Below are positions 1-5,577 of a stretch of DNA of 5,577 nt, in pieces; positions within the stretch are counted from its first letter, which is position 1, and each line of letters opens with the position of its first letter. The stretch is from Candidatus Auribacterota bacterium (GTDB lineage Bacteria > Auribacterota > UBA6266). The DNA lies in NCBI GenBank assembly GCA_016933315.1, contig JAFGBE010000055.1, forward strand, positions 1 to 5,577, written 5' to 3'. The notes under the pieces are model-generated. The model saw only the letters and a program-made list of their open reading frames with translations. It was not told where the DNA came from and searched no databases. The position numbers and the translations under genes are program-made.

Positions 1-1779
1 GGGGTGCAGTTGCTCAATGAAGGGATATACACTTTCTGCCTTCCCCAGGTTACCGGTTATGATTATTCCCGGAGCGGGGCGGCTGGATTTTCATCTTTCC
101 TGAAAAAGAAGTACCATACGGTGAGAGAATATAACTCAAGGAACCTTGTGAAAATCCAGAGTTTCGATGAAGTTCTTCCCCCAACGGAATTTCAGCAGGG
201 GGAAATAAAATCCTTCAGGAAAAACATAGACTGGGCCGAGTTTTCCGGGGTTTTTTACAGGGAAGTGCTGTTGCGGTGCAAGTCATATCTTCCCGGATTG
301 AAAGTACCCGTTGTGGTGAACTGGAATCCGTTCTGGCTGTCTGAAGCCGACTCATATTTTTCAAGGAGCAACTGGCATGTCTTTGGGGATGTCGCTTCAT
401 GGGGGTTTACGAACTGGACGAAGTACCCTTATGAGGATGAAAATGCGTATTGCATCTATCAGGTTGTTGCCGGCAAACATCCCGGGGTTTGCCTTGAAGA
501 GAATTGGGGCTTTAGCAGGATATACCATAAAATGTTTGAAAAATCCATGCCGAGCTATTATCAGAGTATGCTTTATTTTGCTTTCGGCTCCAAGGGAATG
601 AATTATTATACGGGGGTGGGGACAGATCTGTGGGATATTAACATAGATTCATCATGCGAAAAGCCATATCCTGCTTCCGCGCCGATAACGCATGATTGCG
701 CCAGAACAGACAAGTTTTACCTGGCAAAAATGATGAACCTGTTTTTTAATTCTTTCGGCAAAAACGCCGTGGAATCCGAAAATGAGAAAGATATTTACTG
801 GGGCTGTTATATGCCTTATTGCTGGGCTGCTTCATGGAAAGCAGGTGACCCCGCATGGAAAAACTCGGGTATAAAGGAAAGGCCTGTATGTATTGAGGAA
901 GGACTTATTCCCCTGATGAAGGAAGCTGCCCGCCGCGGCCTGAAAACCGGTATTAAATATCTGGATTACGAAGAAAGTGAAGATCTTGCTAAGGCGAAGG
1001 TTATTGTCCTGAAGCTTTCTGACTGGATGGGGGAAAAGGTTCAGCAGAAACTTTTAAAATATGTGCGGACCGGGGGAAAACTGGTTGTTTTCGGGACAGT
1101 TCCGTATCTTGATGATGATTTTAAACCGTCGAATACGCTGTTAAAAGCGCTGTTTCCGAAAAAGAACAGCGTGCCGCACAACCTTGAAAAAAATATCGGA
1201 AAAGGCAAAGTCATTTTTATGCCCGGTAATATGCTTGGCGACAGCAGGAAGCTGGAAGAAGTACTGGGGCGCAAGAGCAGGGAATATACCGCATATGATG
1301 TAGCTGTATCAGCTGAGAAAGACGAAAAAATAATTTATCTGGTGTCCAGGGATTCCGGGACATCCGGGTATAAGGCCCGTGTGGGGAAAAAAGAGCTTTA
1401 TGTCCAAAGCGTGCCGGGAGGTATTTCAGCGGTCTATATCAAAGGTAATGACATAAGAGGTTTTATTTTAAAAGGGTTGAATGACTATGCTGAGAAATCC
1501 GCCGCTCCTTCCCTGAGGCTCGATTCCTGGGAAGTTTCTGCGTCCCGTCCCTGTGATATTTCGGCCTCTTTTGATTCAAAGAAAATGAATATTATATTGT
1601 TTTCGGAACGGCCGGGCGTAACACTGAAGATCAGATGCGGCAAAAACAAGCCTTCGGCATTAACGGCGCTGAGAGAAGGGAAAAGAGAGCCGGCCGGGAT
1701 GAAAACAGCAAAAAATACAGTTTCCTTTGAAGCGGAATCCGTTTCAAAGGGCGTTACTTACGAATTGGAGTTTAAATGA
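1..1779 (+). CDS. Glycoside hydrolase, GH42/GH35-like (clan GH-A), 5' end missing
   Basis: This is probably a retaining glycosidase of the beta-galactosidase type. The reading frame is open from base 1, so the GTG at base 4 is most likely an internal Val and the start lies upstream. Residues below count from that Val as 1. VQLLNEG (1-7) fits the end of barrel strand 4, with Asn5-Glu6 as the acid/base pair. The next stretch, FLKKKYHTVREYN (32-44), matches the segment that follows this motif in GH42-like enzymes. GVCLEENWGF (161-170) is the likely nucleophile site (Glu165 or Glu166). It is followed by an SMPSYYQSMLYFAFGSKGMNYY-type barrel strand and helix, as in GH42/GH35. Residues of about 297-375 (GLIPLMKEAARRGL, YVRTGGKLVVFG) look like the amidotransferase-like trimerisation domain of GH42, and the C-terminus is beta-rich. 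Substrate and export cannot be judged because the N-terminus is absent. It ends one base before the next gene. The clan is fairly sure; the exact family and sugar are not. Confidence 0.82.
   Translation, partial: GVQLLNEGIYTFCLPQVTGYDYSRSGAAGFSSFLKKKYHTVREYNSRNLVKIQSFDEVLPPTEFQQGEIKSFRKNIDWAEFSGVFYREVLLRCKSYLPGLKVPVVVNWNPFWLSEADSYFSRSNWHVFGDVASWGFTNWTKYPYEDENAYCIYQVVAGKHPGVCLEENWGFSRIYHKMFEKSMPSYYQSMLYFAFGSKGMNYYTGVGTDLWDINIDSSCEKPYPASAPITHDCARTDKFYLAKMMNLFFNSFGKNAVESENEKDIYWGCYMPYCWAASWKAGDPAWKNSGIKERPVCIEEGLIPLMKEAARRGLKTGIKYLDYEESEDLAKAKVIVLKLSDWMGEKVQQKLLKYVRTGGKLVVFGTVPYLDDDFKPSNTLLKALFPKKNSVPHNLEKNIGKGKVIFMPGNMLGDSRKLEEVLGRKSREYTAYDVAVSAEKDEKIIYLVSRDSGTSGYKARVGKKELYVQSVPGGISAVYIKGNDIRGFILKGLNDYAEKSAAPSLRLDSWEVSASRPCDISASFDSKKMNIILFSERPGVTLKIRCGKNKPSALTALREGKREPAGMKTAKNTVSFEAESVSKGVTYELEFK
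1767..1770 (+). promoter_or_regulatory. Ribosome binding site (GGAG) for the exported protein gene
   Basis: GGAG lies inside the last codons of the glycoside hydrolase, ten bases before the ATG at 1781. It supports that start over the in-frame ATG at 1727, which would overlap the upstream gene by 53 bases and put 18 polar residues ahead of the signal peptide. Confidence 0.55.
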
Positions 1780-1780
1780 T

Positions 1781-2374
1781 ATGCGGAAGGCCATGTTTAA
1801 AGCAGGGATCATATTTGTTGTTTCTATATGCTTGCCGGTTCTGACGGCGTTTGCGAGTGAATTTGGGGATAAGATTGATAAAGCGGATGACTGCTATCAA
1901 CAAGGCAGTTATATTGACGCTGTGGACAATCTCAAAGATGCCGTAAGGATTGCATGGGAAGAGGCCGGGCTTTCAGCCAGGAATATTCATTTTGTCGAAG
2001 ACGGCAATTCGGGATTCAGAAAATTTGTTGTGAGGGAGGACAGGCCTTTTTCGGGTGGAGAGAATATCATTGTTTATCTGGAGCCGGTGGGCTTTTCGGT
2101 GGAGGGGAAAGAAGGCGTATATTTTGCACACCTTGAAACCGACTATGAGCTTCTTGACAGTGAAGGCCGCGACCTGGCAAAAGAGCAGGAATTCGGTGAT
2201 TTTGAAATAGAAGATACGACATTTTTCACGGACATTTCACTTAATCTTAATTTCAGCTTTACGGGTTTGATAGACGGAAACTACACCTTAAAGATTACCA
2301 TAAGAGATGTGTTGTCAGGTGAAGAATATGTTTTGACCAAAGGCTTCAAGTTTGCGCAGAATCCGGATAAATGA
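1781..2374 (+). CDS. Exported protein with TPR-like N-terminus, function unknown
   Basis: The protein has 197 residues and I do not recognise a named family. Residues 1-25 look like a Sec signal peptide: a short basic start (Arg2, Lys3, Lys7), a hydrophobic core at about 9-22, and Ala23-Phe24-Ala25 as a signal peptidase I site before Ser26. There is no lipobox Cys at the cleavage point, so it is probably periplasmic or secreted. Residues 31-60 resemble one TPR-type helical hairpin (ADDCYQQGSYIDAVDNLKDA). The rest, about 85-192, is predicted beta-rich, with ENIIVYLEPVGF (94-105), a GVYFAHLETDYELLD strand pair and GLIDGNYTLKITIRDVLSG (162-180). The last segment resembles the final strands of an Ig-like or other beta-sandwich domain. 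This layout recalls uncharacterised secreted proteins of Gram-negative bacteria. The gene begins one base after the hydrolase stop and ends three bases before the lipid kinase, so it is likely co-translated with both. An envelope role is inference from the signal peptide and neighbours only. Confidence 0.85.
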   Translation: MRKAMFKAGIIFVVSICLPVLTAFASEFGDKIDKADDCYQQGSYIDAVDNLKDAVRIAWEEAGLSARNIHFVEDGNSGFRKFVVREDRPFSGGENIIVYLEPVGFSVEGKEGVYFAHLETDYELLDSEGRDLAKEQEFGDFEIEDTTFFTDISLNLNFSFTGLIDGNYTLKITIRDVLSGEEYVLTKGFKFAQNPDK

Positions 2375-2377
2375 CAG

Positions 2378-3244
2378 ATGAAACTTCTTATAATATCGAA
2401 TCCTGTTGCGGGGAAAAACTCTAAGAACAAAACAAAAAAGGCCGCTTCTTACCTGTCTTCCAGAGGAGCCGACGTTTCTGTTGAACACACCTCTTTTCGC
2501 GGTAATGCGACTAATATTGCCGCCGAGGCGTATGCCAGAGGATTTGACAAAATAGCCGTCGTCGCCGGGGACGGAACAATAAATGAAATAATCAACGGGA
2601 TAGTCGGCATTGATATTGCCCTGGGAATTATTCCCGCAGGCACAACAAATGTCTTCGCCAAAGAAGTGGGCGTGCCGGATAACCTCTACAAGGCCTGCGA
2701 TATAATATTGGGCGGGAAGGAAAGAAGGATAAGCCTTGGGGTGATAAACGGTTCGTATTTCATGCTTATGGCGAGCGCGGGGTTTGATGCGGAGGTTGTA
2801 AACTCAATAGACCTGAAATTAAAAGCGAGGACCGGGAAATTCGCTTATATTGCTTCTGCCTTCAGGGTTTCCGCAAGATACGATTTCCCATCTATGAGTA
2901 TAATAATAGACCAGAAGGAAAAGTATGAGGGTTGTCTTGTGGTGGTAAGCAATGTCAGGTATTACGCAGGCAAGTTTGTTATGGCTCCTTACGCCTCCAC
3001 GGACGACAAATTCCTTGATGTCTGCATCTTCACAAAAAGCGGCAAAAGGCAGCTTGCAAGGTATCTATGGGGGCTTTTGACAAAAAGCCATCATAAATAT
3101 AAAGATGTTATATATATTAAGGCTAAGCAGATAAGGATCTTTTCCGAAAGAAGGATAAAAGTGCAGGTTGACGGAGATCCTTTTTGTGAACTTCCAGTTG
3201 ATATAAGTGTTGTCCCTAAAATCCTGAGAGTCTGCTGCCCATGA
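2378..3244 (+). CDS. Diacylglycerol kinase family lipid kinase (YegS/DgkB type)
   Basis: The protein has 288 residues, the usual length for this family, whose members phosphorylate diacylglycerol or related lipids with ATP at the inner face of the membrane. Motifs appear in the expected order: the N-terminal strand with SNPVAGK (7-13); VVAGDGTINEIINGI (61-75) with the GDGT nucleotide-binding signature at 64-67; GIIPAGTTNVFAKEVGVP (83-100), the GxxPxGTxN motif; AGFDAEV (134-140), which opens the second domain; and VQVDGDP (262-268) near the C-terminus. In that last motif many relatives have DGE; Asp267 replaces the Glu, a conservative change also seen in the wider family. The usual DG of the metal-site loop appears as STDDKFLDV (207-215). 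There is no signal peptide or membrane segment, as expected for a peripheral enzyme. No clear Shine-Dalgarno precedes the ATG three bases after the upstream stop, suggesting translational coupling. The true substrate (diacylglycerol, ceramide-like base or another lipid) cannot be fixed from sequence. Confidence 0.92.
   Translation: MKLLIISNPVAGKNSKNKTKKAASYLSSRGADVSVEHTSFRGNATNIAAEAYARGFDKIAVVAGDGTINEIINGIVGIDIALGIIPAGTTNVFAKEVGVPDNLYKACDIILGGKERRISLGVINGSYFMLMASAGFDAEVVNSIDLKLKARTGKFAYIASAFRVSARYDFPSMSIIIDQKEKYEGCLVVVSNVRYYAGKFVMAPYASTDDKFLDVCIFTKSGKRQLARYLWGLLTKSHHKYKDVIYIKAKQIRIFSERRIKVQVDGDPFCELPVDISVVPKILRVCCP
3241..3244 (+). other. ATGA stop/start overlap between lipid kinase and glycosyltransferase
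   Basis: The ATG of the glycosyltransferase (3241-3243) overlaps the TGA of the kinase (3242-3244). Only a weak purine stretch (TGAGAG, 3225-3230) precedes it. This geometry usually means termination-reinitiation coupling, so the two enzymes would be made in a linked ratio. Confidence 0.9.
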
Positions 3245-4344
3245 AAAAAATATTTATTTTTTATGCCACATACGGCTCCGGACATAAAAGGGCGGCCGAG
3301 GCGTTATACAGCCATATTAAAGAACGTTACCCCGGCTACGATGTGAGAATCTTTGATTCCCTGGATTATGTTCTTGCGATTTACAGGGCAGTGACCAAAT
3401 CGGTTTATTACTGGAGCGTCGATAAAGCGAAGTGGTTATGGAAACTGATATTTTCGGGGGTTAACAGAGCCACTCCCGGAGGGCTGTATTACAAATGGCA
3501 GCTTTACACCGATGTTTTATTCGCGCGTAAACTGGTGAAGCTTATTACGGATGAAAATCCGCAATGTATAATATTCACTCATTTCCATTCCGAAGAAATC
3601 ATAAGCCATCTGAAAAAATTAAAAAAGATAGATTCAAAACTTGCCTGTGTAATAACCGATTATATGGCGCACTCGGTTTGGTTCCAGAAGGAAGTGGATA
3701 TATTCTTTGTTGCTTCCGATTCTGTCGCCGACGGTCTTATCCGGCTGGGGTGCAGACCCGAAAAGATTTTTGTGACAGGCATATCAATAGGCGGCCAATT
3801 CCGCTCCGAACCGGATGTAAGCATGCTGAAGCCCTATATGGGGGAGAACAACATTCTGTTCATCGGGGATTATGTCGGTTCGGCCCGGTTTAAAGAGGAT
3901 CTCAGGCGGCATAAAATCAAATATCCCGGCACCGGAGTATTCATACTGTCGAAAAAAATAAAAGGATATCTTGATACGGAAGCCGGATTTGCGGGTGAAA
4001 ACAGGATTTTCTGCGATAACTTGAGGTCTGACGTCGAAAAATTTTACAGGGCTGCTGATGTCGTAGTTTCTAAATCCGGCGGTTTGACAACCTCGGAATT
4101 AACCGCCATGGGAAAGGCATTGATAGCGTTCAGGCCTATACCGGGGCAGGAAGAAGCTAACTGCGAGGCACTTGAAAAAGCCAAAGCATGCCTGAGAATA
4201 GATGATATAAGTGTGCTGGCGGGAAAAGCGTTTGAAATAGTGAATTCTCCCGGAATTATCAGGGAAATGGGTATTAACGCCGCAAAGATAGGCAAACCCG
4301 CGGCTACATTTGAAATTTCTGGTAAAATAATAGATAGTATATAG
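3241..4344 (+). CDS. GT28-like diacylglycerol glycosyltransferase (MGDG synthase/UgtP type)
   Basis: The protein has 367 residues, near the family's normal length. Relatives transfer glucose or galactose from a UDP-sugar to diacylglycerol on the cytoplasmic membrane face. The N-terminal MGDG-synthase domain shows YATYGSGHKRAAEAL (8-22), the acceptor-side glycine loop, then FTHFHSEE (112-119), VITDYMAHSVWF (137-148) and FVASD (156-160), then VTGISI (178-183) where relatives have GIP(I/V). The C-terminal donor domain has AADVVVSKSGGLTTSEL (271-287) and PIPGQEEAN (299-307), both excellent matches to the UDP-sugar-binding signatures. The loop at the start of this domain is altered: IGDYVG (208-213) replaces the usual GGxxG, and FILSKK (234-239) replaces the usual V-C-G-x-N. 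No membrane segment is present, which fits a peripheral enzyme. The gene is translationally coupled to the kinase by ATGA. Family membership is strong; the donor sugar, acceptor and processivity are unknown. A MurG-like role is less likely given the N-terminal domain. Confidence 0.9.
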   Translation: MKKIFIFYATYGSGHKRAAEALYSHIKERYPGYDVRIFDSLDYVLAIYRAVTKSVYYWSVDKAKWLWKLIFSGVNRATPGGLYYKWQLYTDVLFARKLVKLITDENPQCIIFTHFHSEEIISHLKKLKKIDSKLACVITDYMAHSVWFQKEVDIFFVASDSVADGLIRLGCRPEKIFVTGISIGGQFRSEPDVSMLKPYMGENNILFIGDYVGSARFKEDLRRHKIKYPGTGVFILSKKIKGYLDTEAGFAGENRIFCDNLRSDVEKFYRAADVVVSKSGGLTTSELTAMGKALIAFRPIPGQEEANCEALEKAKACLRIDDISVLAGKAFEIVNSPGIIREMGINAAKIGKPAATFEISGKIIDSI

Positions 4345-4359
4345 TTTTTACTTGTTGAG

Positions 4360-4364
4360 AGGAG
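4360..4364 (+). promoter_or_regulatory. Strong Shine-Dalgarno (AGGAG) fixing a TTG start
   Basis: AGGAG ends seven bases before the TTG at 4372, ideal spacing and the best ribosome binding site in the window. An in-frame TAG (the stop of the upstream gene, 4342-4344) bars any start further upstream, and no in-frame ATG occurs until after the first membrane segment. The TTG start is therefore well supported. Confidence 0.8.
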
Positions 4365-4371
4365 CGGTCTT

Positions 4372-5577
4372 TTGACAAAAGCCGGATTGAGATTCCCTAT
4401 TTTTTTCAAGATCCTTTTACTTTTGTTTATTCTTGTGATAGTACCCGTCGGTTATTTTGCATTTCATTTCATCCGTACCGCGGAATTGGTTTCCGAGCAT
4501 GTATATACGGAGGGAATGGAGGAACTTACATTCTCGAAAGAAGAATCTCTCCAGAAAGTCACCGATTTGAATGCGGAAATAGTCTATAACCGCTTGCTTG
4601 AGGTTGAATCTGTGGGTGTGGGAATTGCGGAGTTTGTAGAGTATATATATAACAGGATAGATGCCTTTTACGGGAGAAGCACGGAGAAATATTACTATTA
4701 CAGAAATGACAGAGGTTATTATACCAACAGGGTTATGGGGGACCAGTCCGTGTTGATAATACCTTCCAATGTCCCCTTGACCGATGATTTGAAAAAAGAG
4801 ATCAAGGCATCCGAATTTCTTGATGTCACTTTCAAAAGCGCCTTGAAAAAACTGCCCCTGATATACCTGGTTTATTTTGTTTCGGAAAATTACGGGCGCT
4901 GTTACCCTGCGGTTGATATAACTTCTTTACCGGATAGCAAAGACCTGAAGGATTATGTCTTTTATTTTGGCCTGGCGGGCCCGGGTAAAAATCCTGAGAA
5001 AAAGGCTATCTGGACATATCCTTACGTCGATATGTTCAGCAAAGATTGGGTAGTAACATGCGCGATTCCCGTATATATGGGGGATTTGTACAAAGGGGTG
5101 GTGTGTCTTGATATAAAGGCGGACAGCATAGAAGAGCTTATTATAAGGGACAGCAGAGTAAAGGGCGGATACGGATTTTTGCTTTATTCGGACGGGGTCG
5201 TCCTCGGTATGCCGGACGAAGGCTATAAGGATTTCCAGATTCCCAGGTATGCAAGTAAGGGGGCAGATAAGGGAGCGGTGAACGTAGCGAGAGTTGGGGA
5301 TGATTATAAGATTACTTCTTCCTCGGATTTTGATGTCCGCAGGACCGCCCAGAAGATACTTGGGCGAGAAGGAAGTATTGTAAAAAATATCAGGTTAAGC
5401 AACGAGTCCAAGATAATATCTTATGCCAAGGCAGGAGACACAGGATTCATTTATATAGATGTTTTTTCAGCGAAGAGAGTTATCATCCCGGTTGTTTCCG
5501 CATTTAAAGAAGCCAAAAGCATTGCGGACGTGTTCTATAAAAGTAATATAATAATAGCGATTTCAATATTTTCCATA
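4372..5577 (+). CDS. Membrane receptor with double Cache sensor domain, 3' end missing
   Basis: The frame runs open from TTG 4372 to the window edge, giving 402 visible residues. Residues 11-32 form the first membrane helix, with few charged residues before it (Lys3, Arg7, Lys13). About 35-388 is a large extracytoplasmic region with dCache features. Its membrane-distal part has IWTYPYVDMFSKDWVVTCAI-type strands (213-232), then VYMGDLYKGVVCLDIKAD (234-251), matching the classic end of that subdomain. The membrane-proximal part opens with GGYGFLLYSDGVVLG (265-279), matching the family G-Y-x-F-L-x-x-x-x-G pattern. Residues 392-402 (NIIIAISIFSI) begin a second membrane helix, after which a HAMP linker and output domain would be expected. 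The output (histidine kinase, GGDEF, SpoIIE-type phosphatase or chemoreceptor) is outside the window and cannot be named. Such domains commonly bind amino acids, organic acids or other small ligands; the ligand here is unknown. A 27-base gap separates it from the glycosyltransferase, with no terminator in between, so it is probably co-transcribed. Confidence 0.85.
   Translation, partial: MTKAGLRFPIFFKILLLLFILVIVPVGYFAFHFIRTAELVSEHVYTEGMEELTFSKEESLQKVTDLNAEIVYNRLLEVESVGVGIAEFVEYIYNRIDAFYGRSTEKYYYYRNDRGYYTNRVMGDQSVLIIPSNVPLTDDLKKEIKASEFLDVTFKSALKKLPLIYLVYFVSENYGRCYPAVDITSLPDSKDLKDYVFYFGLAGPGKNPEKKAIWTYPYVDMFSKDWVVTCAIPVYMGDLYKGVVCLDIKADSIEELIIRDSRVKGGYGFLLYSDGVVLGMPDEGYKDFQIPRYASKGADKGAVNVARVGDDYKITSSSDFDVRRTAQKILGREGSIVKNIRLSNESKIISYAKAGDTGFIYIDVFSAKRVIIPVVSAFKEAKSIADVFYKSNIIIAISIFSI

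Noticed and set aside
1148..1171. Inverted repeat CGCTGTT ... AACAGCG with a 10-base loop, plus a second upstream copy of ACGCTGTT at 1135-1142.
   Set aside because: It lies inside the glycoside hydrolase coding region, has no following T-run, and a 7-base stem is expected by chance at this scale.
1727..1780. Upstream ATG start for the exported protein gene.
   Set aside because: It would overlap the hydrolase gene by 53 bases and displace the signal peptide from the N-terminus. ATG 1781 has a ribosome binding site and gives a normal signal peptide.
4345..4371. Possible terminator in the 27-base gap, which begins with a short T-run.
   Set aside because: The T-run comes first and no stable hairpin precedes or follows it.
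4372..4403. A perfect -35-like TTGACA (4372-4377) with an AT-rich stretch about 20 bases later.
   Set aside because: The hexamer is the TTG-ACA start of the receptor gene, the spacing is too long and no good -10 follows. A promoter here would also lie inside the coding region.
4044..4409. Minus-strand open frame of 121 codons, and other open frames opposite or within the main genes (such as 3564-3893 and 1041-1274).
   Set aside because: They overlap well-supported genes on the + strand, show no recognisable domain and have low-complexity or unbalanced composition typical of shadow frames.

Overview
The window is a gene-dense stretch of bacterial DNA with every gene on the + strand. It holds three complete genes flanked by two that run off the edges. 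Gaps between genes are 1, 3, -4 and 27 bases, which suggests a single transcription unit. No stretch over 300 bases lacks a gene, and I found no RNA gene, insertion sequence, CRISPR array or convincing terminator. Base composition is moderate, with frequent AGA/AGG (Arg) and ATA (Ile) codons in all five genes, so nothing marks one gene as a recent arrival. The mix of a clan GH-A glycosidase, a secreted protein with a TPR-like hairpin, a diacylglycerol-kinase-type lipid kinase, a UgtP/MGDG-synthase-type glycosyltransferase and a Cache-domain membrane sensor suggests a bacterium that invests in envelope glycolipids. It could belong to an uncultured candidate-phylum or PVC-like lineage, but I cannot assign a taxon from the sequence alone.

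Layout: 1-1779 is the 3' part of a GH42/GH35-like glycoside hydrolase, which enters the window just before its catalytic acid/base motif and ends in a beta-galactosidase-trimerisation-like domain. 1781-2374 encodes a 197-residue exported protein of unknown function. 2378-3244 encodes a YegS/DgkB-type lipid kinase. 3241-4344 encodes a GT28-like diacylglycerol glycosyltransferase homologue and overlaps the kinase gene by ATGA. 4372-5577 is the 5' part of a membrane receptor with a double Cache sensor domain. It starts at TTG behind a strong Shine-Dalgarno sequence, and its output domain lies beyond the window.

How they may work together (inference): the kinase and the glycosyltransferase belong to families that both use diacylglycerol, one making phosphatidate and the other a glycosyl-diacylglycerol. 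Their overlapping genes suggest coordinated control of a membrane-lipid branch point. The hydrolase and exported protein may act on glycans or at the envelope. The Cache receptor may sense an extracytoplasmic ligand, but nothing visible ties its signal to the other genes. The families are ordinary. The most unusual points are the grouping itself, an altered nucleotide-binding loop in the glycosyltransferase, and the uncharacterised exported protein.
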